Assembly: GCA_040400005.1 (NCBI GenBank)
Contig: JBBARC010000012.1
Location: 3,319-67,318 of the forward strand
Reading direction: 5' to 3'
Source of the DNA: JBBARC01 sp040400005
GTDB lineage: Bacteria; Pseudomonadota; Alphaproteobacteria; Acetobacterales; Acetobacteraceae
DNA: 64,000 nucleotides
The position numbers and the translations under genes were made by a program. Within the stretch, counting starts at the first letter, position 1. Every line of letters begins with the position of its first letter. Of the stretch, positions 54,869-63,946 are shown in pieces. The notes below the pieces were generated by a model. It ran no database searches. It had not been told where the DNA came from and saw only the letters and a list, made by a program, of their open reading frames with translations.

Positions 54869-54902
54869 GAAAGGGTTGGATTGAAAGGGTTGGATTGAAA
54901 GG
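54869..54902. repeat. 14-bp tandem repeat ahead of ppx/gppA
   Basis: GAAAGGGTTGGATT is repeated twice exactly with a partial third unit, in the divergent promoter region between the diguanylate cyclase and Ppx/GppA genes. Confidence 0.75.
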
Positions 54903-54984
54903 CTTGCGAAGATGACACTTGCCTGATGCCCCCCAGCCGCCGAGTATGGAAGTTGGTAACATTTTCGCGAAGGATGGAGGTGCC

Positions 54985-56046
54985 ATGGACAACAACATTG
55001 CAGCGCCACCACCCGATCCGCTGGCTTTTGCGGCAGCCGCCCCCGCCTATGCGGCGCTCGACCTGGGCACCAATAATTGCCGGCTGCTGATCGGCACCCC
55101 GGCCGGCGACGGGTTTCGTGTGCTGGATAGTTTTTCCCGCATCGTGCGCCTGGGCGAAGGGCTGCACAGCACCGGCAGCCTGGCCGAGGACGCGATGGAC
55201 CGCGCCCTGCACGCCCTGCACGCCTGCGCCCAACGCCTGCGCCGCCGCCCGGTGCACGCGGTGCGCGCCATTGCCACCGAAGCCTGCCGCCGGGCGCTGA
55301 ATGGCGGCCCCTTTCTGGATCGCGTGCGGCGCGAAACCGGCATAAATTTCAACGTGATCGGCACCCGTGAAGAAGCCGAGCTGGCGCTGGAAAGCTGCGC
55401 CCCGTTGCTGCGCGGGGCGGGGCGGCGAGCCCTGCTGTTTGATATTGGCGGCGGATCAACCGAGCTCGCTTGGGTGCGGCTGGGCGGCACGGCCCGGCCG
55501 CCCGAACTGATCGGCTACGTTAGCCTGCCGGTGGGGGTAGTGACCCTGGCCGAACGCTTTGGTGAGGCCTGCTTTACCGCCGATGGCTACGCCGCCATGG
55601 TGGCCGATGTCGCCGACCGGCTGTGGCATTTTGAAACCGTGCACTGCATCGCCCACGAAGTGCGCAATGGCGGGGTGCGGCTGGTTGGCACCAGCGGCAC
55701 GGTTACCACCTTGGCCGGCGTCGCCTTGGGGCTGGCCCGCTACCGCCGCCCGGCAGTGGACGGGATCGAACTGGATGCCGAAGCAACCGAAGCCGCCTTG
55801 CAGCAATTACGCAGCCTAGGCCGCGCCGGCCTCACCCGCCACCCTTGCGTCGGCCCGGACCGTGCCGATTTCGTGCTGCCCGGCTGCGCCATTTTTGATG
55901 CCATCCGCAGCCTGTGGCCCACGGGCGGCGTGATTGTGGCAGATCGCGGTCTGCGCGAAGGTATGTTACTACGCATGATGCGCGAACACCCGCGCACCCC
56001 CCAACACGGCCGCCGGGCGCCTGCGGTTTATGCCCAGCACCGCTAA
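54985..56046 (+). CDS. exopolyphosphatase / ppGpp phosphohydrolase family protein
   Basis: A 353-residue Ppx/GppA-family protein of the ASKHA fold. The first phosphate loop is ALDLGTNNCRLLIGTPAGDG near residues 24-43, and the second is FDIGGGSTELAWVRL. Catalytic Glu is likely in IGTREEAELALES. SLPVGVVTLAERFG follows. It removes terminal phosphate from polyphosphate or pppGpp; the two activities cannot be separated by eye. GGAGG four bases before the ATG supports the start. It lies 82 bases upstream of rlmE, a typical alphaproteobacterial pair. Confidence 0.88.
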   Translation: MDNNIAAPPPDPLAFAAAAPAYAALDLGTNNCRLLIGTPAGDGFRVLDSFSRIVRLGEGLHSTGSLAEDAMDRALHALHACAQRLRRRPVHAVRAIATEACRRALNGGPFLDRVRRETGINFNVIGTREEAELALESCAPLLRGAGRRALLFDIGGGSTELAWVRLGGTARPPELIGYVSLPVGVVTLAERFGEACFTADGYAAMVADVADRLWHFETVHCIAHEVRNGGVRLVGTSGTVTTLAGVALGLARYRRPAVDGIELDAEATEAALQQLRSLGRAGLTRHPCVGPDRADFVLPGCAIFDAIRSLWPTGGVIVADRGLREGMLLRMMREHPRTPQHGRRAPAVYAQHR

Positions 56047-56128
56047 GGGCCGCGCGTGCCCGCCGGGCGATGGCCAGGAATTTAAATGAGATACCAGATG
56101 ATACAAACCGCCCGAAGCTTGCGCCGCC

Positions 56129-56833
56129 ATGGCCAATGACCGCAAACCCGGCGATGCAAAGCCTGCACCCGTGGCGGTGCGCCGCAACCTGGCGGTCACT
56201 TTAAAACGCAGCCTGGGCCGCACCACGGCGCAGCAAAAATGGCTGATCCGCCAGCTAAACGACCCCTACGTGGTGGCCGCCAAACGGGCCGGCTACCGGT
56301 CCCGCGCCGCGTTCAAACTCATCGAGCTGGATGACCGTTTCGGCCTGATCAAAAAAGGCGCCCGGGTCGTGGATTTGGGCGCCGCCCCCGGCGGGTGGAG
56401 CCAGGTGGCCATCGAACGCACCGCGGCATCGGTGGTGGGGATCGATCTGCTGGCGGTGGAACCAGTCAGTGGCGCGCGCTTTATCGAAGGCGATTTCAAC
56501 GACCCCGACATGCCCGCCCGCCTAGCCGCGATGCTGGGCGGCAAGGCTGATTTGGTGCTGTCGGACATGGCCCCCAACACAACGGGCCATAATGCCACCG
56601 ACCATCTGCGCATCATGCTGCTGGCCGAACTGGCGCTGGATTTTGCCATCAACGTGCTCAACCCCGGCGGTGCATTTGTTGCCAAACTGTTTCAAGGCGG
56701 CGCTGCCCGTGAAATGCTGACGCCGCTCAAACAGCGGTTTACCACGGTGAAACACGCAAAGCCGCCGGCTAGCCGCAAGGATAGCAGCGAGCTTTATGTG
56801 ATCGCCCAAGGGTTTAAGGGAAGCGAAGGCTAA
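56129..56833 (+). CDS. rlmE: 23S rRNA 2'-O-methyltransferase RlmE (FtsJ/RrmJ)
   Basis: A 234-residue RrmJ-family enzyme. The K-D-K-E pattern is visible: Lys in RSRAAFKLIELDDRF, Asp in LVLSDMAPNTTGH, Lys in GGAFVAKLFQG and Glu in DSSELYVIAQGF. The SAM motif is VVDLGAAPGGWSQVA. It methylates U2552 in the A loop of 23S rRNA late in ribosome assembly. A basic N-terminal extension of about 35 residues is present, as in other alphaproteobacteria. Confidence 0.94.
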   Translation: MANDRKPGDAKPAPVAVRRNLAVTLKRSLGRTTAQQKWLIRQLNDPYVVAAKRAGYRSRAAFKLIELDDRFGLIKKGARVVDLGAAPGGWSQVAIERTAASVVGIDLLAVEPVSGARFIEGDFNDPDMPARLAAMLGGKADLVLSDMAPNTTGHNATDHLRIMLLAELALDFAINVLNPGGAFVAKLFQGGAAREMLTPLKQRFTTVKHAKPPASRKDSSELYVIAQGFKGSEG

Positions 56834-56923
56834 GACAAGAAAAGGCTGGTGGGGCCCCACGCGAAGGCGTGCCTGCGCACGAGGCCGCCCCCCCAGGCCC
56901 CCTGCATTTTTTGGGGATTTGTA

Positions 56924-59900
56924 ATGACTGTGGTGCCATCCCTATTTCGTCCGGACTACGCGCCGGATGATGTGGCTTTGGCGCGTGACCTGCTGGCGCG
57001 CGCTGAACTATCGCCTGGCCGCGAAGCGCGCATTGATACAGAAGCAAGCGCCCTGATCGGCGCCATCCGCGCACGTGCCGCCGGCATGGGCGGCATTGAT
57101 GCGTTGCTGCGCGAATACTCCCTGACCACGCCAGAAGGTTTGGCGCTGATGGTGCTGGCCGAAGCGTTGTTGCGGGTGCCTGATGATGCAACGGCCGACC
57201 GGCTGATTGAAGATAAATTGGGCCAGGGCGATTTTGCCGCCAAAATCGTTGCTGGCGACAGCATACTGGTGAACGCCTCGGCCTGGGCGCTGGGGCTGTC
57301 GGCGCGAATAATTGGGCCGCGCGATACACCCGAAACGATTTTGCACGGCATTGTGCGTAGGCTCGGCCAGCCTACCGTGCGCGCCGCTTTGCGCCAGGCC
57401 ATGCGGGTGATGGGCGGGCATTTTGTTCTCGGCCAAACCATCGATGCCGCCCTCACCCGGGCCGCCAGTCGGGCAGGGCGGGTGTACCGCTACAGTTTCG
57501 ATATGCTGGGTGAAGGGGCGCGCACCGCCGATGATGCCGCACGCTATTTTGCCAGCTATGCGGCATCGATCGATGCCATCGGCCGAGCCGCCGGCACCAC
57601 CAAGCTGCCCGAACGGCCAGGCATATCGGTTAAACTTTCTGCCCTGCACCCGCGCTATAACGCGCAATCGGCGGCCCAGGTGATGGCCGATCTGGTGCCC
57701 CGCGTGCAAATCCTGGTGCGCCAGGCGGCAGCGTTGGATTTGAATTTTACCATCGACGCCGAAGAAGCCGACCGGTTAGAAATCTCGCTCGATGTGTTTG
57801 CAGTTTTGGCCGCAGACCCGCAGCTTGCCGGCTGGCAAGGGTTTGGCCTGGCGGTACAGGCTTATGGCAAACGGGCGGGTGCAGTGATCGATTACGTGGC
57901 GCAGATTGCAGCTTTCCATGATCGGCAGTTTATGGTGCGCCTGGTGAAAGGGGCATACTGGGAAACCGAAATTAAGCGCGCCCAGGAAGCAGGTCTAGCC
58001 GATTATCCGGTGTTTACCCGCAAAAGCATGACCGACCTAAATTATCTCGCTTGCGCCGAAAAACTGCTGGGGCTGCGCGGCCGCCTATATCCGCAATTCG
58101 CCACCCACAATGCCTTGACCGTTGCCAGTATTTTGGAAAATGCCGGCGGCACTGGCGGTTATGAATTTCAACGCCTGCACGGCATGGGCGATGCGCTGTA
58201 CGATGCGCTGTTAGAACGCCATCCTGGTATCGGCGTGCGCACTTACGCACCGGTCGGCCAGCATCGTGATTTATTGGCTTATCTGGTGCGCCGCCTGCTG
58301 GAAAACGGCGCCAATTCATCATTCGTGTCGATCGCCGCCGATGCTACCGTGCCGATAACTGTGTTGCTGCGCCGGCCCGAAGCTGTGATTGCCACAGCAG
58401 CCCAAGCGCGCAACCGCCAGATACCGTTACCCAGGCAGATGTTTGGCAAGCGGCGCAATTCGCCCGGAGTTTTTTTTGGTAGTGCAACCGATAGGGCCGC
58501 TTTGTGTGCAGGTGTTGCCGGCGCGCAAGATTTGGCTCAGGCGGCACCGCTGGTGGATGGGCTAAATTTGCCTGGGCCCCCGCGCGATGTCGTCTCCCCC
58601 ACCGACGGCGCAACCGTGGTGGGTAGCATGATCGCCGCAACGCCGGCGCAAGCGCTGGCCGCCATGGCAGTTGCGCGCAAAAACTTTGCCGCCTGGGATC
58701 GCACCCCGGCCGCCGATCGCGCCGCCATTTTGGAACGTGCCGCCGACCTGCTGGTGGAAAACCAGCATCGCATGTTGGCGTTGCTGGCGCTGGAGGCTGG
58801 CAAAACGCTGGAGGATGGCGTTGCCGAATGGCGCGAGGCGGTCGATTTTTTGCGCTATTATGCTGCGGGTTGCCGGCAACATTTTGCCAATTTTGAAATT
58901 TTGCCTGGCCCGGTGGGTGAAACTAATAGTTTGCGCTATCGCGGGCGGGGCGTGTTTGTGTGTATTTCGCCGTGGAATTTTCCACTGGCGATTTTTGCGG
59001 GCCAGATTGCCGCGGCTTTGGCCGCCGGCAATAGCGTGGTGGCCAAACCGGCGCCGCAAACGCCCTTGGTAGCAGCGGCGATGGTTGCCATTTTGCATAA
59101 AGCCGGGGTGCCGCCCGGTGTGCTAAATCTGCTGCCCGGCGATGCGGCCCTGGGGGCGGCCATTATGACCCACCCGCACGTGGCGGGCGTTGCTTTTACC
59201 GGGTCCACCCAGGCGGCTTGGGCGATTAATCGCACACTTGCCGCCAAAGATGGCCCGATTGTGCCGCTGATCGCCGAAACCGGTGGTATTAATGCGATGA
59301 TTGTGGATGCCACCGCCTTGCCCGAACAGGTGGTGGATGATGCGGTGCTCAGTGCGTTTCGCAGTGCCGGCCAGCGCTGTTCCGCTTTGCGTCTGCTGCT
59401 GGTGCAGGATGATGTCGCCGATCATATCATTACCATGCTGGCCGGGGCGGCGGCTGAGTTGCGCCTGGGCGATCCGCAAGATTTAGCGACCGATATTGGC
59501 CCGGTGATCGACCGTGCTGCCCAATACAAACTGCAAACCTATGTGCAAAACCTGCCGTCAACAGCGCGCCTGCATTATGCCGGTGTCGCGCCGGGCACAG
59601 GTTTTTTCATCGCCCCCCACATCATTGAAATTGCCGATGCGGCCGATCTGACCCAGGAAATTTTTGGCCCCATTCTGCATGTTGCGCGCTATGCAGCTTG
59701 CGATCGGGATGCGGTTTTGGATAAAATTGCCGCCACGGGGTATGGCCTGACCTTGGGCATTCACACACGAATTGATGGCGCGGCGGAGGCCATTGCCGCG
59801 CGGCTACCAGTTGGCAATGTCTATGTTAACCGCAACATGATCGGCGCCGTGGTGGGTGTGCAGCCGTTTGGCGGATCGGGTTTATCGGGCACTGGGCCCA

Positions 59901-60007
59901 AAGCCGGCGGGCCGGATTATCTGCGGCGGTTTGCTGTGGAACAAGTGGTCTCGGTGAACACGGCGGCGGCTGGTGGTAATGCGGCGTTGCTGGCAGCGGA
60001 TGAGTAG
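56924..60007 (+). CDS. putA: bifunctional proline dehydrogenase / P5C dehydrogenase PutA
   Basis: A 1027-residue PutA without the N-terminal ribbon-helix-helix domain, so it is enzymatic only. The proline dehydrogenase barrel spans about 60-490, with SVKLSALHPRY, FTIDAEEADRLEISLDVF and VRLVKGAYWETEIK, and the FAD end YEFQRLHGMGDALY. The aldehyde dehydrogenase part spans about 540-1010 with catalytic E785 (IAETGGINAM) and C819 (SAGQRCSALR). It oxidises proline to glutamate. TTGGGGA before the ATG at 56924 supports the start. There is no visible dedicated regulator next to it. Confidence 0.94.
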   Translation: MTVVPSLFRPDYAPDDVALARDLLARAELSPGREARIDTEASALIGAIRARAAGMGGIDALLREYSLTTPEGLALMVLAEALLRVPDDATADRLIEDKLGQGDFAAKIVAGDSILVNASAWALGLSARIIGPRDTPETILHGIVRRLGQPTVRAALRQAMRVMGGHFVLGQTIDAALTRAASRAGRVYRYSFDMLGEGARTADDAARYFASYAASIDAIGRAAGTTKLPERPGISVKLSALHPRYNAQSAAQVMADLVPRVQILVRQAAALDLNFTIDAEEADRLEISLDVFAVLAADPQLAGWQGFGLAVQAYGKRAGAVIDYVAQIAAFHDRQFMVRLVKGAYWETEIKRAQEAGLADYPVFTRKSMTDLNYLACAEKLLGLRGRLYPQFATHNALTVASILENAGGTGGYEFQRLHGMGDALYDALLERHPGIGVRTYAPVGQHRDLLAYLVRRLLENGANSSFVSIAADATVPITVLLRRPEAVIATAAQARNRQIPLPRQMFGKRRNSPGVFFGSATDRAALCAGVAGAQDLAQAAPLVDGLNLPGPPRDVVSPTDGATVVGSMIAATPAQALAAMAVARKNFAAWDRTPAADRAAILERAADLLVENQHRMLALLALEAGKTLEDGVAEWREAVDFLRYYAAGCRQHFANFEILPGPVGETNSLRYRGRGVFVCISPWNFPLAIFAGQIAAALAAGNSVVAKPAPQTPLVAAAMVAILHKAGVPPGVLNLLPGDAALGAAIMTHPHVAGVAFTGSTQAAWAINRTLAAKDGPIVPLIAETGGINAMIVDATALPEQVVDDAVLSAFRSAGQRCSALRLLLVQDDVADHIITMLAGAAAELRLGDPQDLATDIGPVIDRAAQYKLQTYVQNLPSTARLHYAGVAPGTGFFIAPHIIEIADAADLTQEIFGPILHVARYAACDRDAVLDKIAATGYGLTLGIHTRIDGAAEAIAARLPVGNVYVNRNMIGAVVGVQPFGGSGLSGTGPKAGGPDYLRRFAVEQVVSVNTAAAGGNAALLAADE

Positions 60008-60031
60008 GGCATTGGCGTTTTGCCCATACCC

Positions 60032-61120
60032 TTACAGCCCATACGGTGCATACGGCCCCAAAATAAGCTGCTCATGCACACCGATACCGGTGCTCACCGT
60101 GCCATCGCGGGCGGTGCGCTCGGCGCGGCAAATCATTTGCACGTGTAAATTTTCGATGCTGGTATGGTCGATGCCGGCCAAAGAAATATCTTCGCGCGCC
60201 ACCACCAGCTCGCCTTTGTAACCACCATGCGGCCAGGCCGAACCGACATAGCCGATGCCACGCATTAAAAATGTCGCAATCGGGGTAAGGGTAATACTGT
60301 GCCCCAGAGCGCCCAGATCAAGCACCGCCGATTTGGCAATGCGCGCATCCGGCGCCAAGTTTAGGGTTAGGTTTGCCGTGTCGGTATGGCTACCGCCACC
60401 CAACCCTTTGCTATTGGGCCCCGCACCATCGGGGCATAACACGGCGCGGGTGTTCCAGGCTTGCCCGGTAGAATCCGCATTGATGTGAAAAAACACGCTG
60501 TCGCCAGCAAAATTCAGCGGCACCCATTGCCAGAAAAAACCGGGGATAATCGGCGGCGCGAACGGTTGCGTGTCGCCCGCCCCAATCGGGCGCACGCCCC
60601 ACGATCGATCGCGCGTGCCCAGTGCCCCTGCCGGCAGGTGTGTCACGCGGCCATCGATGCTGATCTGGCCTTGCCAATGGCCGTTTTGGGTCAGCCGCGT
60701 GTAATCCATAAACACCCGCGGTCCGATGCGATGGGTAAAACGCGGTTCTTCGATCGGGAAGGCGCGGCCGGTAAAAATCAGCTCGGCAGAAATGCCGTCG
60801 TGATCGGCTATGATCAACTGCAAAATTTTCAGCGGTTCAATAATTTTGATGGTGATCGGGCCGACGGTCAGGTCCATCCGTTCCATGTGCAAAAAACGTG
60901 ACGCGTGCAGGCAATGTTCGATACCATCGATCACCACGGCAAAATGCGCATCGGCGATATTTAGATGCGGGTAGATGCCAAAGGCGGCGGCAAAAAAGAT
61001 GCGGCCATCGGGGCTGTAGCCGTTGAAGAAATAGCGATCATAAAAATTGCGGTCGGTGCCGGAAAAAGCGATCGGCTCGGGGGTTTGGTGGATGGGGAAA
61101 TCATCGGCGCGGGTCAGCAT
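60032..61120 (-). CDS. conserved protein of unknown function, lipocalin-like beta fold
   Basis: A 362-residue protein without signal peptide or membrane helix. Two halves rich in beta strands are suggested by alternating stretches such as GRIFFAAAFGIYPHLNIADA and GHWQGQISIDGRVTHLPAGA. The conserved-looking motif LGTRDRSWGVRP and WQWVPLNFAGDSVFFHINAD resemble lipocalin-like proteins related to carotenoid hydratase CrtC or AttH, but this match is by impression only. It is convergent with putA and divergent from the toxin-antitoxin pair. A role in lipid or isoprenoid modification is possible, not shown. Confidence 0.6.
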   Translation of the reverse strand: MLTRADDFPIHQTPEPIAFSGTDRNFYDRYFFNGYSPDGRIFFAAAFGIYPHLNIADAHFAVVIDGIEHCLHASRFLHMERMDLTVGPITIKIIEPLKILQLIIADHDGISAELIFTGRAFPIEEPRFTHRIGPRVFMDYTRLTQNGHWQGQISIDGRVTHLPAGALGTRDRSWGVRPIGAGDTQPFAPPIIPGFFWQWVPLNFAGDSVFFHINADSTGQAWNTRAVLCPDGAGPNSKGLGGGSHTDTANLTLNLAPDARIAKSAVLDLGALGHSITLTPIATFLMRGIGYVGSAWPHGGYKGELVVAREDISLAGIDHTSIENLHVQMICRAERTARDGTVSTGIGVHEQLILGPYAPYGL

Positions 61121-61262
61121 GGCGGGCGGCTCCGGCGTTGTCCGGCGCGCGCCGGGGGGTGATCATAGCGGTTGCCATAGGATAGCCGCAAAAATCGGCG
61201 GCGGTAACCTGGGCGGCGGCCATTCCGCCAGACAGCGCGCCCACCAAAACAGCAAACGCACC

Positions 61263-61300
61263 TTGCCATGTGGCGCATATTTATCTATATAATGCCACAT
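61263..61300 (+). promoter_or_regulatory. promoter inside an inverted repeat, toxin-antitoxin operator
   Basis: TTGCCA (61263-61268) and a consensus TATAAT (61288-61293) are 19 bases apart. ATGTGGC (61268-61274) and GCCACAT (61294-61300) form a perfect inverted repeat that encloses the spacer and -10 box. An antitoxin bound here would block RNA polymerase. Confidence 0.6.
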
Positions 61301-61321
61301 AGCATCAGGAAAGCCTGCGCC

Positions 61322-61732
61322 ATGCCCGCCCTTGTTGCCGTCCGCACCGGCGCTGCAGATTTTTCACCCACCCCGATCACCGACCCCGAAGCGGCGGCGA
61401 TGTTCCGTGCCAGCCTTAATCTGTTCAGCCTATGGGGGGTGGCGGACACCGAGGCCGCTATTTTGCTGGACCTGCCCACGCGCAGTTTTGCCCGCTGGAA
61501 AACCGGGCTAACCGGGCGCATCGGGCGCGACCAAAAAGCCCGGCTGTCCAACCTGATGGGTATTCACAAAGCCCTGCGCATCATTTTTCTTGACCCCGCA
61601 CGTGGCTATGCCTGGGTGCGTATGCCCAACACAGTGTTTTATGGCCAAACGCCGCTGGCCATCATGCTGGGCGGCGATCTGACCGACATTATGCGCATCA
61701 GGCGCTATTTGGATGCCGAGCGTGGCGGGTGA
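61322..61732 (+). CDS. MbcA/ParS/Xre family antitoxin
   Basis: A 136-residue antitoxin. A DNA-binding helical part with SLNLFSLWGVADTEAAILLD and LPTRSFARWKTG precedes the toxin-binding C-terminal domain (IHKALRIIFLDPARGYAWVR, then MPNTVFYGQTPLAIMLGGDL). AGGAAAG lies ten bases before the ATG at 61322; the frame extends upstream through the promoter, which argues against earlier starts. Its stop overlaps the toxin start (GTGA). It should neutralise the RES toxin and autoregulate through the repeat at 61268-61300. Confidence 0.85.
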   Translation: MPALVAVRTGAADFSPTPITDPEAAAMFRASLNLFSLWGVADTEAAILLDLPTRSFARWKTGLTGRIGRDQKARLSNLMGIHKALRIIFLDPARGYAWVRMPNTVFYGQTPLAIMLGGDLTDIMRIRRYLDAERGG

Positions 61733-62445
61733 TTCTCCCAACCGCGATCTTTCCCACAACCCAAATCACCTGGCCGCGGGCGGTGCGGATTATTCGCAGC
61801 GTCTCCCCGGTGACCGATCTGTTTGAAGACATCGCCGACCCCGCTGATTGGCCGTCATTGATTTCGGCTGAACAAAAAACCAACCCGCGGCTGATGGAAA
61901 CTTTGGGCATGCTCGATCACGTGCCGCCGGCGCGGCGGGTGAGCGGGCCGGGTGCTGTGTATCTGATGGCGCCGTTCACCCATGTCAGCCCCGACCGGCC
62001 CAGCCGGTTTAGCGATGGCACCTACGGTGTGCTGTATGTGGCGCAACATTTTGAAACCGCGCTGTTTGAAACCATGCACCACCATGCGCGATTTATGGCA
62101 GCTTCCGCCCAGACGCCTGGGTGGACATCGCAGTTTCGCGAGATACTGATGGATGTCGATGTCCCCCTGCATGATTTGCGTGGGCTTGGCAGCGGCGACC
62201 CGGTTTTGGCCACCGACATCTATCAGGCCGGCCAAACGCTTGCGGCCGGTTTACGGGCGGCGAGCAGTAACGGGGTGGTTTACCCAAGCGTGCGTCAACC
62301 CAAGGGGGGCGCCTGCGCCGGGTTGTTTTACCCAGACCTCGCGCAGCGCGCGGTGCAGGCCCGGCATCTGGATTATCACTGGAATGGCAGCCGGGTGAAT
62401 TTCTATCGCGACGTTGCCAGCAAACAGGTTTTTGAAATTGTGTGA
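61729..62445 (+). CDS. RES-domain NAD-degrading toxin
   Basis: A 238-residue RES-domain toxin. Expected active-site residues are seen: Arg in RAVRIIRSV, Arg/Tyr in RFSDGTYGVLYVAQ, Glu in HFETALFETMHHHAR and Ser in ASSNGVVYPSVRQPKGG. RES toxins such as MbcT degrade NAD+ and arrest or kill the cell. The start is GTG at 61729, coupled to the antitoxin stop. The gene is intact and lies 53 bases before the tRNA-Phe fragment at the island border, on the chromosomal side. Confidence 0.87.
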   Translation: MILPTAIFPTTQITWPRAVRIIRSVSPVTDLFEDIADPADWPSLISAEQKTNPRLMETLGMLDHVPPARRVSGPGAVYLMAPFTHVSPDRPSRFSDGTYGVLYVAQHFETALFETMHHHARFMAASAQTPGWTSQFREILMDVDVPLHDLRGLGSGDPVLATDIYQAGQTLAAGLRAASSNGVVYPSVRQPKGGACAGLFYPDLAQRAVQARHLDYHWNGSRVNFYRDVASKQVFEIV

Positions 62446-62498
62446 TGACGGGCGCTGGTTGCCACGCTTGCCGATACTTGAACCGGCGGTATCTCCGA

Positions 62499-62556
62499 TG
62501 GTGCCCAGGAGTGGAATCGAACCACCGACACTGCAATTTTCAGTCGCATGCTCACC
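62499..62556 (-). other. tRNA-Phe 3'-end fragment, integration (att) site
   Basis: On the minus strand this is the 3' part of tRNA-Phe(GAA). GAGCA is followed by an anticodon arm TGCGA-CTGAAAA-TTGCA that pairs over five bases. Then come GTGTC, a T arm GGTGG-TTCGATT-CCACT, CCTGGGC, A and an encoded CCA. The 5' acceptor GCCCAGG and most of the D arm are absent; sequence beyond 62556 is unrelated. Such fragments are left at one end of elements integrated into the 3' half of a tRNA gene. The intact gene is expected at the far end of the element, right of this window. Confidence 0.8.
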
Positions 62557-62617
62557 ATAGGGGATAAGGGAATTTTCGAAGTGTATTTGTCGCTGTATTT
62601 GTCCTAAGATCGTCGGC

Positions 62618-63946
62618 ATGGCTGGAAGCAGAAAAAAGGGTGACGAACGATACCACCCAAGCCCCATCGAGATACCAGAGCTGAGTAACTTAATAACCCT
62701 TGGGCAGCATCGCCGTGGCGAAAAAGACACAGCTTGGTCTGTCACGATGGTTATGCCGGATGGTCACAGGGTCGGCCCGGTCAGCGTCGGTAAGGGCACC
62801 CTGGCGCAAGCGACCTACAAGGCGGCTCAGCTCTATGGCGAGCGGAAGACCCTCTACGAGAACGGGTTGCCCCAGCCTTCACGCCCAGGATTGCCCGCCA
62901 AACCCGCCGAGCCGACGTTTGGGGATGCCGCCAGAATTGCCGTCGAGCGCCTCACCGAGCGGCAGCGGGACACTCTGAAGGCCCAAGGCTACGCTAAATC
63001 CAACAAGTTCACCGTCAAGCGGGCGGTAATTCAGCGTGTATTATTGCCTAATTTTGATTTGGTCACCTGGCCTCAGATGCGAACGGTCGCACGGGAATGG
63101 CTGCCAACCTACAAGGTGGACAAGACCAAGCGGCGGAAAGGCAAGCCAGCACAATTTGAGCGCCCAAGCCAGAATACAATTGGAAATCTCAATCACGCAT
63201 TGCAGGCCGTTAATGACGTTGCAATTGAGAAGGGGTGGATTAGCGAATTTGATAAGCCGAAATTTTCGAAAAGAGGTTTTGAGCAAGGAAGTCGTCAGCC
63301 TTCCTTTGAATGGGATGAGGTTGCTCAAATCAACGGGATTATGACCGATGAGTGGGTGAATGAAACGGATACCACGAACAGGATGTTACTTCGGCTTTAT
63401 GTCGCACTGCTGGCGACTTCTGGTATCCGGCCTGGCCTGGAGGCTACATCAATTTTACCTGCACAGATTACGGTTCAAAAGAATAAAGTAGTCATAAATA
63501 TCCAGCCTAATCAGGGGAAATATAAAAAATCCAGAACGGCATCCTGCCTGAATGGCTCCTTTGATATCAAGAAATTATTGGATGGATTTCTCAAATGGCG
63601 TAAAGAAAACTGGAGCGCAGAAAAAACGATTCAGGAAACTCGCATCCTTGCCAATCCTGCGACAGGAAGCATCCCTCGGCTTGATCGGATGCTGGTGGAA
63701 TTTCTAGCTTTGCATAATATACTTCTTGACCCGATCACCGGTAAAAACCGTGTGCCCTATTCTTTCAGGCACTTTGCAATATCACAAGCTATTCGTGATG
63801 ATAATGATAATCAAATACTCTGTATGATTTTCGGCACAAGCTCCGCAATGATTGAAAAAAACTATTCCCACTTAAAGGGCGAAGAAGCGGCAATCAAGGC
63901 GGTAGGGCGCAGTGGAAAGAAACAGGCTCGCATAGGTTTTGTATAA
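62618..63946 (+). CDS. tyrosine-type site-specific integrase
   Basis: A 442-residue tyrosine recombinase of phage/island type. The N-terminal part (about 1-110) resembles arm-binding and the middle (about 110-230) core-binding domains. The catalytic part has Arg in ATSGIRPGLEATS, Arg/His in PYSFRHFAIS and the nucleophile Tyr in IEKNYSHLKGEE. It should integrate the element at the tRNA-Phe site 62 bases upstream. Base composition is visibly lower in GC than the core genes, notably after 63150, which fits horizontal transfer. The island cargo begins after 63946 and is not in the window. Confidence 0.9.
   Translation: MAGSRKKGDERYHPSPIEIPELSNLITLGQHRRGEKDTAWSVTMVMPDGHRVGPVSVGKGTLAQATYKAAQLYGERKTLYENGLPQPSRPGLPAKPAEPTFGDAARIAVERLTERQRDTLKAQGYAKSNKFTVKRAVIQRVLLPNFDLVTWPQMRTVAREWLPTYKVDKTKRRKGKPAQFERPSQNTIGNLNHALQAVNDVAIEKGWISEFDKPKFSKRGFEQGSRQPSFEWDEVAQINGIMTDEWVNETDTTNRMLLRLYVALLATSGIRPGLEATSILPAQITVQKNKVVINIQPNQGKYKKSRTASCLNGSFDIKKLLDGFLKWRKENWSAEKTIQETRILANPATGSIPRLDRMLVEFLALHNILLDPITGKNRVPYSFRHFAISQAIRDDNDNQILCMIFGTSSAMIEKNYSHLKGEEAAIKAVGRSGKKQARIGFV

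Noticed and set aside
62499..62575. Intact tRNA-Phe gene
   Set aside because: The 5' acceptor strand and D arm are missing, so it cannot fold into a full tRNA; called a fragment at an att site.
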